From an uncultured Prevotella sp. (lineage in GTDB: Bacteria > Bacteroidota > Bacteroidia > Bacteroidales > Bacteroidaceae), in the NCBI GenBank assembly GCA_900322035.1, contig ONYL01000021.1:1-55978 (forward strand): a stretch of 55,978 bases of DNA, written 5' to 3'. Of the stretch, positions 8,895 to 17,334 are shown in pieces. The notes beneath the pieces were generated by a model that had not been told where the DNA came from, searched no databases, and saw only the letters and a list, made by a program, of their open reading frames with translations. The translations under genes were made by a program, and so were the position numbers. Within the stretch, counting starts at the first letter, position 1, and the number at the start of each line of letters is the position of its first letter.

Positions 8895-9620
8895 ATGAAC
8901 AACGACGAACAACTGCTGGACCGCTACTTTGCGGAAATCGGCAAAGAACACTTGCTGAGCGCAGAAGAGGAAGCTCGACTGAGCCAGCAAATCCACCAGG
9001 GCAATCGGGCTGCCGCCGACAAACTGGTAAGGGCCAACCTACGGTTCGTAGTGGCGGTTGCCAAACAATATAAAGGACGCGGGCTGGCCTTGGACGACTT
9101 GGTGGCCGAGGGCAACGTGGGGCTTGTGCAGGCAGCCGCGAATTTTGACGCAAGCCGGGGCAAGCGCTTCGTCACGTATGCAGCCCCTATCATCCGTGCT
9201 GCTATCGAGAAGGCACTGGACAGCCAAAACGGTATCTTCAAAGTGCCGAGCAAGGAGAAGACTCCTTCGTCGGACAAACGACGGAAAGCACTGTCGATAG
9301 ACGCTCCTTTGGGTGGAAGCCCGGAACTGAGTCTGCTCCATGTGCTGGCCAATCCCAATTCGCCCTACGCCGACGAACGTGTAACCCGTGAAATCATGCT
9401 GGGCGACCTACAACGGGCCCTCGACGTGCTTCCCAGCCGTGAACGCGAGGTGGTGGAATACTTCTATGGCATCGGCCGCGCCAACCTGACTTTTGCAGAG
9501 ATTGGCCAGCTGATGGGATTGAAACGGGAACGCATTCGCCAGATACGAAATCGTGCGGTCAGACGGATGTATCAGCAGGGAAGGCTTGGCAGCTCCATGA
9601 AAGCCTACCTCAGAAAATGA
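8895..9620 (+). CDS. Small sigma-70 family sigma factor, divergent paralogue of RpoD
   Basis: A 241-residue sigma factor with region 1.2 (D-R-Y-F-A-E-I-G-K-E-H-L-L-S-A-E-E-E), region 2 (A-N-L-R-F-V-V-A-V-A-K-Q-Y and D-L-V-A-E-G-N-V-G-L) and a C-terminal region 4 HTH (F-A-E-I-G-Q-L-M-G-L-K-R-E-R-I-R-Q-I-R). It is about 50 residues shorter than the RpoD at 22168-23043, with region 3 reduced. In the part that melts the promoter, RpoD has Y-A-V-W-W-I-R-Q-S-I; here it is Y-A-A-P-I-I-R-A-A-I, so both Trp are lost. That suggests different promoter recognition or weak melting. It sits between serB and the serine dehydratase gene, 41 bases before the latter. Which genes it controls is unknown. Confidence 0.88.
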   Translation: MNNDEQLLDRYFAEIGKEHLLSAEEEARLSQQIHQGNRAAADKLVRANLRFVVAVAKQYKGRGLALDDLVAEGNVGLVQAAANFDASRGKRFVTYAAPIIRAAIEKALDSQNGIFKVPSKEKTPSSDKRRKALSIDAPLGGSPELSLLHVLANPNSPYADERVTREIMLGDLQRALDVLPSREREVVEYFYGIGRANLTFAEIGQLMGLKRERIRQIRNRAVRRMYQQGRLGSSMKAYLRK

Positions 9621-9661
9621 CATTTCAAGCGAGGTAGATAGTTATCAAAAACAGTTGTACG

Positions 9662-10888
9662 ATGAAATCTTTGAGAGAATTATATAGAATAGGCCGCGGC
9701 CCAAGCAGCAGCCACACCATGGGTCCACAGCATGCGGCCCATATCTTCAAGACGCGTTATCCCTCTGCTTCACGCTATGAGGTGACGCTCTACGGCAGTC
9801 TGGCAGCAACGGGAAAGGGCCACATGACCGACGTGGCCATCACGGAAGAGCTGCAGACTGCGGCTCCTTGTCACATCACTTGGAAACCGGACGTGTTTCT
9901 CAGTTATCATCCCAACGGCATGAAGTTTGAAGCGCTCAACGAGACAGGGGCACCAATCGGAGATTGGACCGTATTCAGCGTTGGCGGTGGCGCACTGAGT
10001 GAAGGCAAGGAAAAAGGCGATATGTTTGATACTCCCGAAGTCTACGACCTCAACACGATGACCGACATCATGCACTGGTGTGAAGACCGAGGGGCAAACT
10101 ACTGGGAATACGTCGACAAGTGTGAAGGTCCCAGCATCTGGGACGAGCTGCAGAAAGACTGGGAAGTGATGCAGGAAAGCGTAGAGCGTGGCATCAACCA
10201 TGAGGGACGTCTGCCCGGGCCGCTCAATCTGAGCCGCAAGGCTCCGGTATATTATGTCAAGGCTTCCGGCTATAAGCAGAACTTGCAGACGCGCGGTCTG
10301 GTCTATGCTTACGCGTTGGCCGTTAGCGAGGAGAACGCCTCGGGCGGCGTGATTGTGACAGCCCCCACCTGCGGCTCATGCGGTGTGATGCCAGCTGTGC
10401 TCTATCATCTTTCACGGGGACACAAATTCTCCGATCGCAAGATTCTCCACGCCATGGCTACGGCAGGACTCGTGGGCAATGTGGTGAAGCACAATGCCAG
10501 CATCTCCGGTGCCGAAGTGGGCTGCCAAGGCGAGGTGGGAGTGGCATGTGCCATGGCCTCAGCAGCAGCCTGCCAACTGTTCGGTGGCAGTCCGTCGCAA
10601 GTGGAATATGCGGCAGAGATGGGGCTGGAGCACCATCTCGGCATGACCTGCGACCCCGTGTGCGGTCTGGTTCAAATCCCTTGCATCGAGCGCAATGCCT
10701 TCGCCGCCACGCGCGCCTTAGACAGCAACCTCTATGCAGCTTTCTCCGATGGCCGCCACCGAGTGAGCTTCGACCGGGTGGTAGAGGTGATGAAACAAAC
10801 AGGACACGATCTGCCATCACTCTATAAGGAGACCGGAGAAGGTGGACTTGCGGCAGGCTATGGGCGTAATGAGAGAAAGAATGCATGA
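9662..10888 (+). CDS. sdaA: L-serine ammonia-lyase (serine dehydratase), iron-sulfur type
   Basis: Deaminates L-serine to pyruvate and ammonia using a [4Fe-4S] cluster. The single 408-residue chain holds the beta-like part (I-G-R-G-P-S-S-S-H-T-M-G-P near the N-terminus) and the catalytic alpha-like part with conserved Cys in P-T-C-G-S-C-G-V-M-P, H-N-A-S-I-S-G-A-E-V-G-C-Q-G-E-V-G and C-D-P-V-C-G-L-V-Q-I-P-C. This is the fused one-subunit form. It follows the small sigma factor by 41 bases, so the two may share a transcript. The tRNA-Val promoter begins 38 bases after its stop. Confidence 0.94.
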   Translation: MKSLRELYRIGRGPSSSHTMGPQHAAHIFKTRYPSASRYEVTLYGSLAATGKGHMTDVAITEELQTAAPCHITWKPDVFLSYHPNGMKFEALNETGAPIGDWTVFSVGGGALSEGKEKGDMFDTPEVYDLNTMTDIMHWCEDRGANYWEYVDKCEGPSIWDELQKDWEVMQESVERGINHEGRLPGPLNLSRKAPVYYVKASGYKQNLQTRGLVYAYALAVSEENASGGVIVTAPTCGSCGVMPAVLYHLSRGHKFSDRKILHAMATAGLVGNVVKHNASISGAEVGCQGEVGVACAMASAAACQLFGGSPSQVEYAAEMGLEHHLGMTCDPVCGLVQIPCIERNAFAATRALDSNLYAAFSDGRHRVSFDRVVEVMKQTGHDLPSLYKETGEGGLAAGYGRNERKNA

Positions 10889-10925
10889 TTTCAACACTCT
10901 CTTTGCAAAAAATTCCGACTTTCTC

Positions 10926-10956
10926 TTTGTCGGTTGAAAAATTATTTGTACTTTTG
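10926..10956 (+). promoter_or_regulatory. Promoter of the tRNA-Val gene
   Basis: TTTG at 10926-10929, a 19-base spacer and TACTTTTG at 10949-10956, followed 17 bases later by the mature tRNA 5' end. A full consensus match. Confidence 0.75.
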
Positions 10957-10973
10957 CGCTCGAAATCATTCAT

Positions 10974-11048
10974 AGGGGCATAGCCCAGTTGGTTTAGAGC
11001 GCTGCAGTCACATTGCAGAGGTCATCGGTTCGAGCCCGATTGTCCCTA
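10974..11048 (+). tRNA. tRNA-Val (CAC)
   Basis: The cloverleaf can be drawn by hand. The acceptor stem AGGGGCA (10974-10980) pairs with TGTCCCT (11041-11047) and has discriminator A. The D arm is GCCC...GAGC with one C-A mismatch. The anticodon stem CTGCA/TGCAG encloses a 7-base loop GTCACAT with anticodon CAC, and the T arm ATCGG-TTCGAGC-CCGAT is perfect. CCA is not encoded (ACA follows). The CAC reading depends on the loop drawn; the five-pair stem leaves no better choice. Its 3' end is copied in the array that follows. Confidence 0.85.
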
Positions 11049-11410
11049 CAAAAGGTCCACCAAGTGGACCTTTTTTTTATTTGTCTTAAACAAATCAAAA
11101 ATCGAGCCCGATTGGCCATACAGAGATCCACGAAATTCGTGGACCTTTTTTTTCGTCTTAAACAAATCAAAAATCGAGCCAGATTGTCCCTACAGAGATT
11201 TTTAAACAAATCAAAAATCGAGCCAGATTGGCCATACAGAAATCCACGAATTTTCGTGGATCTTTTTTTGGTCTTACACAAATCAAAAATCGAGCCAGAT
11301 TGTCCATACAGAGATCCACATGGATCTTTTTCATTGGTCTTAAACAAATCAAAAATAGAGCCAAATTGTCCATACAGAGACCCACGAATTTTCGTGGATC
11401 TTTTTTATCT
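11030..11410 (+). repeat. Tandem array of tRNA-Val 3'-end copies, most with a terminator hairpin
   Basis: Unit 1 is the real tRNA tail. Five further units begin at 11101, 11173, 11217, 11289 and 11355, about 66-72 bases each (44 for the third). Each repeats the tRNA T-arm/acceptor tail (form TCGAGCC-A/C-GATTG) followed by TACAGAGATC. Four of the five copies then have a GC-rich hairpin and T-run, and each copy is joined to the next by AAACAAATCAAAA. The D and anticodon arms are absent, so these are not extra tRNA genes. Unit 3 has lost its hairpin. Hairpin stems differ in sequence but stay paired. Confidence 0.9.
11054..11078 (+). terminator. tRNA-Val terminator (hairpin of array unit 1)
   Basis: GGTCCAC-CAA-GTGGACC followed by eight T, six bases after the mature tRNA end. 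Equivalent hairpins with T-runs recur in units 2, 4, 5 and 6 (near 11128, 11243, 11313 and 11380). Confidence 0.92.
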
Positions 11411-11414
11411 GTAA

Positions 11415-11428
11415 TATTTTCAGTGAAA
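11415..11428 (+). repeat. Candidate left direct repeat flanking the restriction island
   Basis: TATTTTCAGTGAAA occurs here and again at 21046-21059 in the same orientation, enclosing the whole AT-richer restriction-modification block. It may be an attachment or target-site duplication. The word is AT-rich, so chance is possible. The rest of the 11429-11684 stretch is AT-rich with a small AATAGCT/AGCTATT inverted repeat. Confidence 0.35.
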
Positions 11429-11585
11429 TTACGCTAAAATCTGCTGAATAGCTTAAAATGAGCTATTTATGAGTCTTTCATCTCAATAGAGGTAATGATT
11501 TGGCAACAGTCCCAATTTCTGCAATATGCATACGTTTGCTGTCAAACAACTCTTCTCTGCTGTAAAGGTACAATAACTACATGAA

Positions 11586-11599
11586 ATAACAATCGTTAT
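11586..11599. promoter_or_regulatory. Possible operator upstream of the XRE regulator
   Basis: ATAAC-AATC-GTTAT is a 5-bp inverted repeat with a 4-base centre, a usual shape for XRE/C-protein operators. It lies about 70 bases before the -7 box at 11657. No function is shown. Confidence 0.3.
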
Positions 11600-11656
11600 A
11601 TTGGAATAATTTACATAAAATAGCTTGATTTATAAGGATTATCGCAAAATTTAATA

Positions 11657-11664
11657 TATATTTG
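11657..11664 (+). promoter_or_regulatory. -7 element of the XRE regulator / restriction operon
   Basis: TATATTTG, 20 bases before the ATG at 11685. No good -33 box was found at the usual distance. Confidence 0.5.
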
Positions 11665-11684
11665 TAGCAAAATTCGGTGAATTT

Positions 11685-11891
11685 ATGAAACTAAACAAGA
11701 TAAAAGATGTCTTAGATAGCAAGGGTATTTCACAAACCTGGCTGGCAAAACAGTTAGGCAAGAGCTTTAGCACAGTTAATTGCTATGCTCGGAATAAATA
11801 TCAACCCGATTTAGAGACACTTCTTGAAATCTCAAAGATTTTAGAAGTTGACCTCAAGGATTTGATTACGGACGAGAACGAAAGAGTGTAA
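11685..11891 (+). CDS. XRE-family helix-turn-helix regulator of the restriction island
   Basis: A 68-residue single-domain Cro/C1-type DNA-binding protein. The HTH is visible as G-I-S-Q-T-W-L-A-K-Q-L-G-K-S-F-S-T-V-N (about residues 14-32), followed by L-E-T-L-L-E-I-S-K-I-L-E-V-D-L-K-D-L-I, the usual fourth and fifth helices. Small XRE proteins in front of restriction genes often act as controllers (C proteins) that time restriction after methylation. That role here is inferred from position only: it lies 67 bases before hsdR on the same strand. Confidence 0.85.
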   Translation: MKLNKIKDVLDSKGISQTWLAKQLGKSFSTVNCYARNKYQPDLETLLEISKILEVDLKDLITDENERV

Positions 11892-11958
11892 TGAACTCGT
11901 AGTTTCCTGTCTTAGTAAATATGTTGTAGAACTTCTGATAATAAAATATTAGTTGAAT

Positions 11959-14319
11959 ATGGGCATAAGCAAAGAATTAACAGAAGAGGATGTCAAGTTC
12001 CGCTATATCAACGAGGCCATTACAAGCAAAGGATGGTCAAAGGATAGCATTTTTATGGAACAGAAGGTTAAATTTACTGACGGTAAAATTAATCTTCATG
12101 GCAATCTTGTGCATAGAGAGAAGCCTAAGTTTGCCGACTATGTGCTTTATGCAAACAAGGCAACACCCTTAGCCATTGTAGAGGCAAAGGATGCCAATCA
12201 TTCTGTTTCTCATGGATTGCAACAAGCTATGACTTATGCCCAAATGCTTGATGTTAAGTTTGCATATAGTTCTAATGGTGAAGGTTTTGCCGAACATGAC
12301 TTCTTAACAGGGAAAGAACGCACTTTTGCCATGGATGAGTTTCCGACAAAAGAAGAACTTATCGAAAGATATAAAAGCGAGGCTAACGGTGGCAATGGAC
12401 TTAACGAGCAAGAATTGGCTGTCATAGAGCAACCGTTCTGCACTGGTCAGAATATATTTCCTCCACGATATTATCAGCGCAATGCCGTAAATCGTACTGT
12501 CAATGCTATAGCAAAAGGGCAAAATCGTGTCCTTCTTGTCATGGCAACTGGTACAGGCAAGACATACACTGCTTTTCAGATTGTATGGCGTTTGCTTCAT
12601 AGTGAATTGAAAAAGAAAGTGTTATATCTTGCTGACCGCAACATATTGGTTGACCAATCCATACAACAGGACTTCAAGCCGCTAAACAAGGTAACACACA
12701 AGATTGACTACTCCAAAGATAAGAATCACTTGGAGGAATTGAAATCTTATCAAGTGTTTTTTGCGCTATACCAGCAGTTGATTGGACAGAATGATGCCAA
12801 GAATTATCAAGAGCTGTTCCCTAATCCCGACTACTTCGACCTTGTTATCGTTGATGAGTGTCATAGAGGTAGCGCAAAGGATGATAGCAACTGGCGAAAC
12901 ATCTTGGAATATTTTTCTTCAGCTACTCATATCGGTATGACCGCTACGCCAAAGGAAACGAAGTATCAGTCAAGTATTGGCTACTTTGGCGAGCCAGTCT
13001 ATACTTATAGTCTTAAAAATGGAATAGAGGATGGTTTCCTCGCTCCTTTCAAGGTAATCAACATTACAACAAACATCGGTGACGAATGGAGACCGACAAA
13101 GGGGCAAAAGGACATCTACGGTAACGAGATAGAAGACCGCATCTATAATAATAGCGACTATGATTATAACATTGTTATAGAAGACCGCATAAGGGAAGTT
13201 GCGCAGGAGATAACCAACTATCTGAAAAGTACAGATCGAATGGCTAAGACCATAGTATTTTGTGCTGATGAAACTCATGCGGAACGTATGCGAATGGCTT
13301 TGGCTAATGCCAATGCTGATATGTGCAAGAAAAATCCCGACTATGTGGTTCGTATAACAGGTAGTGATGAATACGGGAAAAGTAAATTAGATTACTTTAT
13401 TTCTGTTTCTTCTAAATATCCTGTCATAGCAACAACAAGTAAGTTGCTTTCAACTGGCGTTGATTGCAAAATGACAAAACTAATTGTGCTTGACCAACAA
13501 ATCGGCTCTATGACAGAGTTCAAGCAGATTATCGGTCGTGGCACTCGTCTTCGTGAGAAAGAAGGAAAGACATACTTCACTGTAATGGACTTCCGCAACG
13601 TGACACGATTGTTTGCAGACCCAGATTGGGACGGACCGATTGAGATAGACCCGAACTATCCGCCCAAGCAGAAAGAGCCTAAGCCGTATGTACTTCCAGA
13701 AGACAATGAACCTAAAGGTGTGACAGAACCAGATCCCGAACCACGTCCAAAGCCAATAGTAGCCAAGGATGGTTGTCAAGTTATGGTTATCAACAAGGTT
13801 GTTTCAGTCTATGACACAAACGGCAAGTTGCTTCGCACGGAAAGCATTACGGACTATACAAAGAAAAGTATCATAGACACATACGCAACGATAGACACAT
13901 TTACTTCCAAGTGGCAAGAAACCAAGAAGAAGTCAGATATTGCTGAAATGCTTAAAGACAGTGGTATCGATCTTGCAGCATTGAAGCACGACCAAGACAT
14001 GGACGATGTGGATGATTTCGATTTCATCTGCCATATAGCCTACGGCAAGAAAACACTTACACGGCGTGAGCGTGCCGAACAAGTGAAGAAACGAGATATA
14101 TTCAGCAAGTATGGTGAACAGGCACGACTTGTGCTTGAAGCCTTGTTGGATAAGTACACCAAGGAAGGTGTGTCAGAATTGGAAAGTCTTACTGTGCTTG
14201 AAAATGACCCTTTCCGCAAGTTGGGTTCCAAAGCAAACATCGTGAAGTTCTTCGGTGGTAAGCAAGGCTATCTTGATGCCGTAAAGGAACTGGAACAATA
14301 CATATATAATATAGCATAA
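11959..14319 (+). CDS. hsdR: Type I restriction enzyme R subunit
   Basis: The 786-residue motor and nuclease subunit of a type I restriction-modification complex, which translocates and cuts unmethylated DNA. The N-terminal nuclease domain contains P-L-A-I-V-E-A-K-D with the Gln-rich L-Q-Q-A-M-T-Y-A-Q. The helicase part has Walker A M-A-T-G-T-G-K-T (residues 195-202), the D-E-C-H box (299-302), M-T-A-T-P-K and the C-terminal helicase motif I-I-G-R-G-T-R-L. The start at 11959 is the first ATG; a TTG two codons earlier is possible. Length is within the shorter hsdR group. hsdM follows after 14 bases. The gene is visibly more AT-rich than the flanking housekeeping genes, consistent with transfer. 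Confidence 0.95.
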   Translation: MGISKELTEEDVKFRYINEAITSKGWSKDSIFMEQKVKFTDGKINLHGNLVHREKPKFADYVLYANKATPLAIVEAKDANHSVSHGLQQAMTYAQMLDVKFAYSSNGEGFAEHDFLTGKERTFAMDEFPTKEELIERYKSEANGGNGLNEQELAVIEQPFCTGQNIFPPRYYQRNAVNRTVNAIAKGQNRVLLVMATGTGKTYTAFQIVWRLLHSELKKKVLYLADRNILVDQSIQQDFKPLNKVTHKIDYSKDKNHLEELKSYQVFFALYQQLIGQNDAKNYQELFPNPDYFDLVIVDECHRGSAKDDSNWRNILEYFSSATHIGMTATPKETKYQSSIGYFGEPVYTYSLKNGIEDGFLAPFKVINITTNIGDEWRPTKGQKDIYGNEIEDRIYNNSDYDYNIVIEDRIREVAQEITNYLKSTDRMAKTIVFCADETHAERMRMALANANADMCKKNPDYVVRITGSDEYGKSKLDYFISVSSKYPVIATTSKLLSTGVDCKMTKLIVLDQQIGSMTEFKQIIGRGTRLREKEGKTYFTVMDFRNVTRLFADPDWDGPIEIDPNYPPKQKEPKPYVLPEDNEPKGVTEPDPEPRPKPIVAKDGCQVMVINKVVSVYDTNGKLLRTESITDYTKKSIIDTYATIDTFTSKWQETKKKSDIAEMLKDSGIDLAALKHDQDMDDVDDFDFICHIAYGKKTLTRRERAEQVKKRDIFSKYGEQARLVLEALLDKYTKEGVSELESLTVLENDPFRKLGSKANIVKFFGGKQGYLDAVKELEQYIYNIA

Positions 14320-14333
14320 AATAGCAACAAAAT

Positions 14334-15842
14334 ATGAGTTTATCAAATTTCGTAAAACGGATACGCAATATAATGCGCAATGATGCCGGTATCAACGGTG
14401 ATGCGCAACGTATAGAACAAATGGCGTGGCTGCTGTTCTTGAAAGTCTATGACGAGAAAGAGAATGACTGGGAGTTGGACGATGATGATTACAAGTCTAT
14501 TATTCCAGAAGAATGCCGTTGGCGTAACTGGGCGCATGACGATGGAAGCGGTAATGCCTTGACTGGTGATGAGCTGCTTTCGTTTGTCAACAACACATTG
14601 TTTGTGAAACTCAAAAACATAGAGGTAACACCAACAACCCCTATCCGTCAGGCGATTGTAAAGACCACATTTGAGGATGCCAACCAATATATGAAAGATG
14701 GAGTTCAACTTCGTCAAGTGCTGAATGTGATTGACGGTTTGAACCTTGGTGACTATGAGGAAAGTCATGCTTTCGGTGAGATATACGAGTCAATCCTCAA
14801 AGAAATGCAGTCGGCAGGTTCCTCTGGTGAGTTCTACACCCCAAGAGCCTTGACCGAATTTATGGCAGAGATAGTCAATCCGCAGATTGGTGAGAAAATG
14901 GCAGACTTCGCTTGTGGTACAGGAGGTTTCATCACAAGTTGGTTGGGTGAATTGGACAAGAAGGTAAAGACTGCTGAAGACCGCAAAGAGTACAATCAGT
15001 CTGTATTTGGCATAGAAAAGAAACAATTTCCATATATGCTATGCGTGACTAATCTGTTGCTGCATGGTATTGACACGCCATTGGTATATCACGACAACTC
15101 GCTTACCAAAGATGTACTCAACTACACAGACGAAGACAAGTTTGATGTTGTGTTGATGAACCCACCATACGGTGGAAACGAGAAGTCGGATGTCAAGTCA
15201 CACTTCCCTTCTGATATGCGCAGTAGCGAGACTGCTGACTTGTTCATAGTTCTCATCATGTACCGACTGAAGAGGAATGGTCGTGCAGCGGTCATTGTCC
15301 CAGACGGTTTCCTGTTTGGAGCGGACAATACAAAGATAGCCATCAAGACCAAGCTGCTCAGAGATTTCAACTTGCATACCATTATACGTTTGCCTGGCAG
15401 TATCTTTGCGCCTTACACTTCGATAGCCACGAACATTTTGTTCTTCGATAATACCTGTGCGGAGGGTGCTCCAGAAGGTTATTCTACAAAGGAAACGTGG
15501 TTCTATCGCCTCGATATGCCGGAGGGTTACAAGCATTTCTCCAAGACAAAGCCCATGAAGTCGGAACATTGCGACCCAATCCGTGAGTGGTGGAACGACC
15601 GTAAGGAGATTATCATTGCTGATGGTGACGAGAAATCTCGTTGCTATTCGGTTGAAGACCTTATCGCCACCGATTGCAACTTCGACTTGTGCAAGTTCCC
15701 GAAAGAGGATGAAGAAATCTTGCCTCCTGCCGAACTGCTTGCCGACTATTTCAAGAAGCGCAAGGCTCTCGATCATGAGATTGATAAGACTTTGGCGGAG
15801 ATACAGCGTATCTTGGGAATTAAAATAAACATTGAAGAATAA
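14334..15842 (+). CDS. hsdM: Type I DNA methyltransferase M subunit (adenine-specific)
   Basis: The 502-residue N6-adenine methyltransferase subunit, which works with HsdS to modify target sites. It has an N-terminal helical domain, then the SAM-binding motif A-D-F-A-C-G-T-G-G-F (residues 190-199) and the catalytic N-P-P-Y (276-279). The segment S-S-G-E-F-Y-T-P-R-A-L-T-E-F just before the SAM motif is typical of HsdM. It follows hsdR by 14 bases. The RhuM-like gene starts 4 bases after its stop, so all are one operon. Confidence 0.96.
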   Translation: MSLSNFVKRIRNIMRNDAGINGDAQRIEQMAWLLFLKVYDEKENDWELDDDDYKSIIPEECRWRNWAHDDGSGNALTGDELLSFVNNTLFVKLKNIEVTPTTPIRQAIVKTTFEDANQYMKDGVQLRQVLNVIDGLNLGDYEESHAFGEIYESILKEMQSAGSSGEFYTPRALTEFMAEIVNPQIGEKMADFACGTGGFITSWLGELDKKVKTAEDRKEYNQSVFGIEKKQFPYMLCVTNLLLHGIDTPLVYHDNSLTKDVLNYTDEDKFDVVLMNPPYGGNEKSDVKSHFPSDMRSSETADLFIVLIMYRLKRNGRAAVIVPDGFLFGADNTKIAIKTKLLRDFNLHTIIRLPGSIFAPYTSIATNILFFDNTCAEGAPEGYSTKETWFYRLDMPEGYKHFSKTKPMKSEHCDPIREWWNDRKEIIIADGDEKSRCYSVEDLIATDCNFDLCKFPKEDEEILPPAELLADYFKKRKALDHEIDKTLAEIQRILGIKINIEE

Positions 15843-15846
15843 TACA

Positions 15847-16863
15847 ATGAAGGATTTAACCGTATCAAAGATTGAAAGGCTAAACGTGTTGAACAACCGT
15901 TTTGCAATAGAAAAGATACAAAAGACATTAGACATTACTGGTATGATGTTTGATGGAGAATACCGTTTTACGAAAAAAATGGTGGCCGATTTCTATGAAG
16001 TTGAAGAACGAACAATTGAAAGATATCTTGAGAATTTCGGTTCTGAATTATCTGGCAATGGATATGTTTTATGTAAAGGTAAACGCCTGAAAGACTTAAA
16101 GTTACAATTTGCTCCCGTCATCAATGTCGGGAGCAAAACTACACAACTCGGTTTGTTCAACTTCCGCTCGTTTCTAAATATTGGTATGTTGCTTACAGAG
16201 AGTGAAAAAGCCAAGGCTTTGCGTAGTGCAATTTTGGACATTGTGATAGCAACAATCAACGAAAAAACTGGTGGTGGAACAAAATATATCAATCGCCGTG
16301 ATGTGAACTATATACCAGCAGCTATCACTGAAGAGAACTATCGGAAGAACCTAACCTCCGCAATGAGCCAATGTGTGGGTGGACACAAAACCTACAAATA
16401 TGCACAAGTAACAGACTGGATATACGAAGCTGTGTTCAAGGAAAATGCCAAAGAATACAGAAGGGTTCTTTCTCTTGACTCCAAGGATAATGTGCGCCAT
16501 ACCCTCTATGCCGAAGTGTTGCTTGTCATATCTTCATTTGAGAACGGTATTGGTGCTGTTATACAGCACCAATACAAGGAAAATGGAGGTAGATTGTTAT
16601 CAATGGACGAAGTTAAACAAATTGTTGACGACTTGGCAGAGCAACCGATGCAAAAGCCTTATCTTAATGATGCCCGTACCAAGATGGCTTCTCGTGATTT
16701 CAGCTTCCGTGATGCTTATCATGGCAATATAGCCGAATACCTCAGAGCGGTAACACCAGAAGAATATGAACGTTTTATCGGGGATAAGTCGATTGATTTC
16801 GACAATATCCTTGCAGAAAACAAGGATGTCTTGAGAAGATTAAAGCAGGCAGACAATGAATGA
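15847..16863 (+). CDS. RhuM-like DNA-binding protein, probable partner of Fic protein
   Basis: A 338-residue protein with an N-terminal helix-turn-helix-like part (R-F-T-K-K-M-V-A-D-F-Y-E-V-E-E-R-T-I-E-R-Y-L) that resembles the start of RhuM/virulence-associated proteins, in which a Fic-type domain or gene often follows. The rest is helical and was not recognised. The ATG at 15847 is preferred over an in-frame TTG inside hsdM. Its last 8 bases overlap the fic gene, a tight coupling typical of antitoxin-toxin pairs. RhuM-like genes are known as cargo in type I restriction operons; antitoxin function here is inferred. Confidence 0.7.
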   Translation: MKDLTVSKIERLNVLNNRFAIEKIQKTLDITGMMFDGEYRFTKKMVADFYEVEERTIERYLENFGSELSGNGYVLCKGKRLKDLKLQFAPVINVGSKTTQLGLFNFRSFLNIGMLLTESEKAKALRSAILDIVIATINEKTGGGTKYINRRDVNYIPAAITEENYRKNLTSAMSQCVGGHKTYKYAQVTDWIYEAVFKENAKEYRRVLSLDSKDNVRHTLYAEVLLVISSFENGIGAVIQHQYKENGGRLLSMDEVKQIVDDLAEQPMQKPYLNDARTKMASRDFSFRDAYHGNIAEYLRAVTPEEYERFIGDKSIDFDNILAENKDVLRRLKQADNE

Positions 16864-17329
16864 GGAAGTAAAATACATCAGTTACGAAGAGGCCTTAAAC
16901 GTTTATGCAAAGATGATAGACGCAAGCGATGGTGGCTTTGATGGGGTCAGAGATGAAGGTGGAATACGAGCTGCTCTTGAGTTTGTGCAGAACGATATGT
17001 ATTATCCGAATTTCTCAGATAAACTCTGCTCTCTGGTATACAAGTTCTGCTCTGGTCATTATTTCAATGACGGTAACAAACGTATTGCCTTGACACTCGG
17101 AGCATACTTCCTGTACAAGAACTCATATGTTTGGCAAGCTACAATTTTTATGCGGCAAATGGAGTCCATCGTCTATCATGTGGCAGCATCAAATATCGAC
17201 AAAGACTTGCTTCTCCGCATAATGACTTGTTTCATGAATGGTGAGGATTACGATGAGGAATTGAAGATTGACATTGCCAATGCGATGAGCAGAGGGGAGT
17301 TAGGTGTCAGAGGTGAGGACTATGAATAA
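16856..17329 (+). CDS. Fic/Doc-family protein (probable toxin or protein-modifying enzyme)
   Basis: A 157-residue Fic-fold protein. The active-site motif is H-Y-F-N-D-G-N-K-R (residues 68-76), with catalytic His68. It ends N-K-R as in Doc proteins rather than G-N-G-R as in classic AMP-transferring Fic enzymes, so kinase-like (Doc) or AMP-transfer activity are both possible. A flap-like region G-G-F-D-G-V-R-D-E-G-G-I precedes it. The gene overlaps the RhuM-like gene by 8 bases and is followed by a 29-bp palindrome and hsdS. Placement between hsdM and hsdS suggests a guard or addiction role for the restriction system, but this is inference. Confidence 0.85.
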   Translation: MNEEVKYISYEEALNVYAKMIDASDGGFDGVRDEGGIRAALEFVQNDMYYPNFSDKLCSLVYKFCSGHYFNDGNKRIALTLGAYFLYKNSYVWQATIFMRQMESIVYHVAASNIDKDLLLRIMTCFMNGEDYDEELKIDIANAMSRGELGVRGEDYE

Positions 17330-17334
17330 TTTAT

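Noticed and set aside
11101-11410. Additional tRNA genes in the array
   Set aside because: Only the T-arm/acceptor 3' end is repeated; D and anticodon arms are absent in every unit.
11013-11414. Open frames on both strands across the tRNA-tail array (plus 133 codons, minus 117 codons)
   Set aside because: They exist only because the repeat units happen to lack stops; the products are repeats of the tRNA tail and terminator hairpins.
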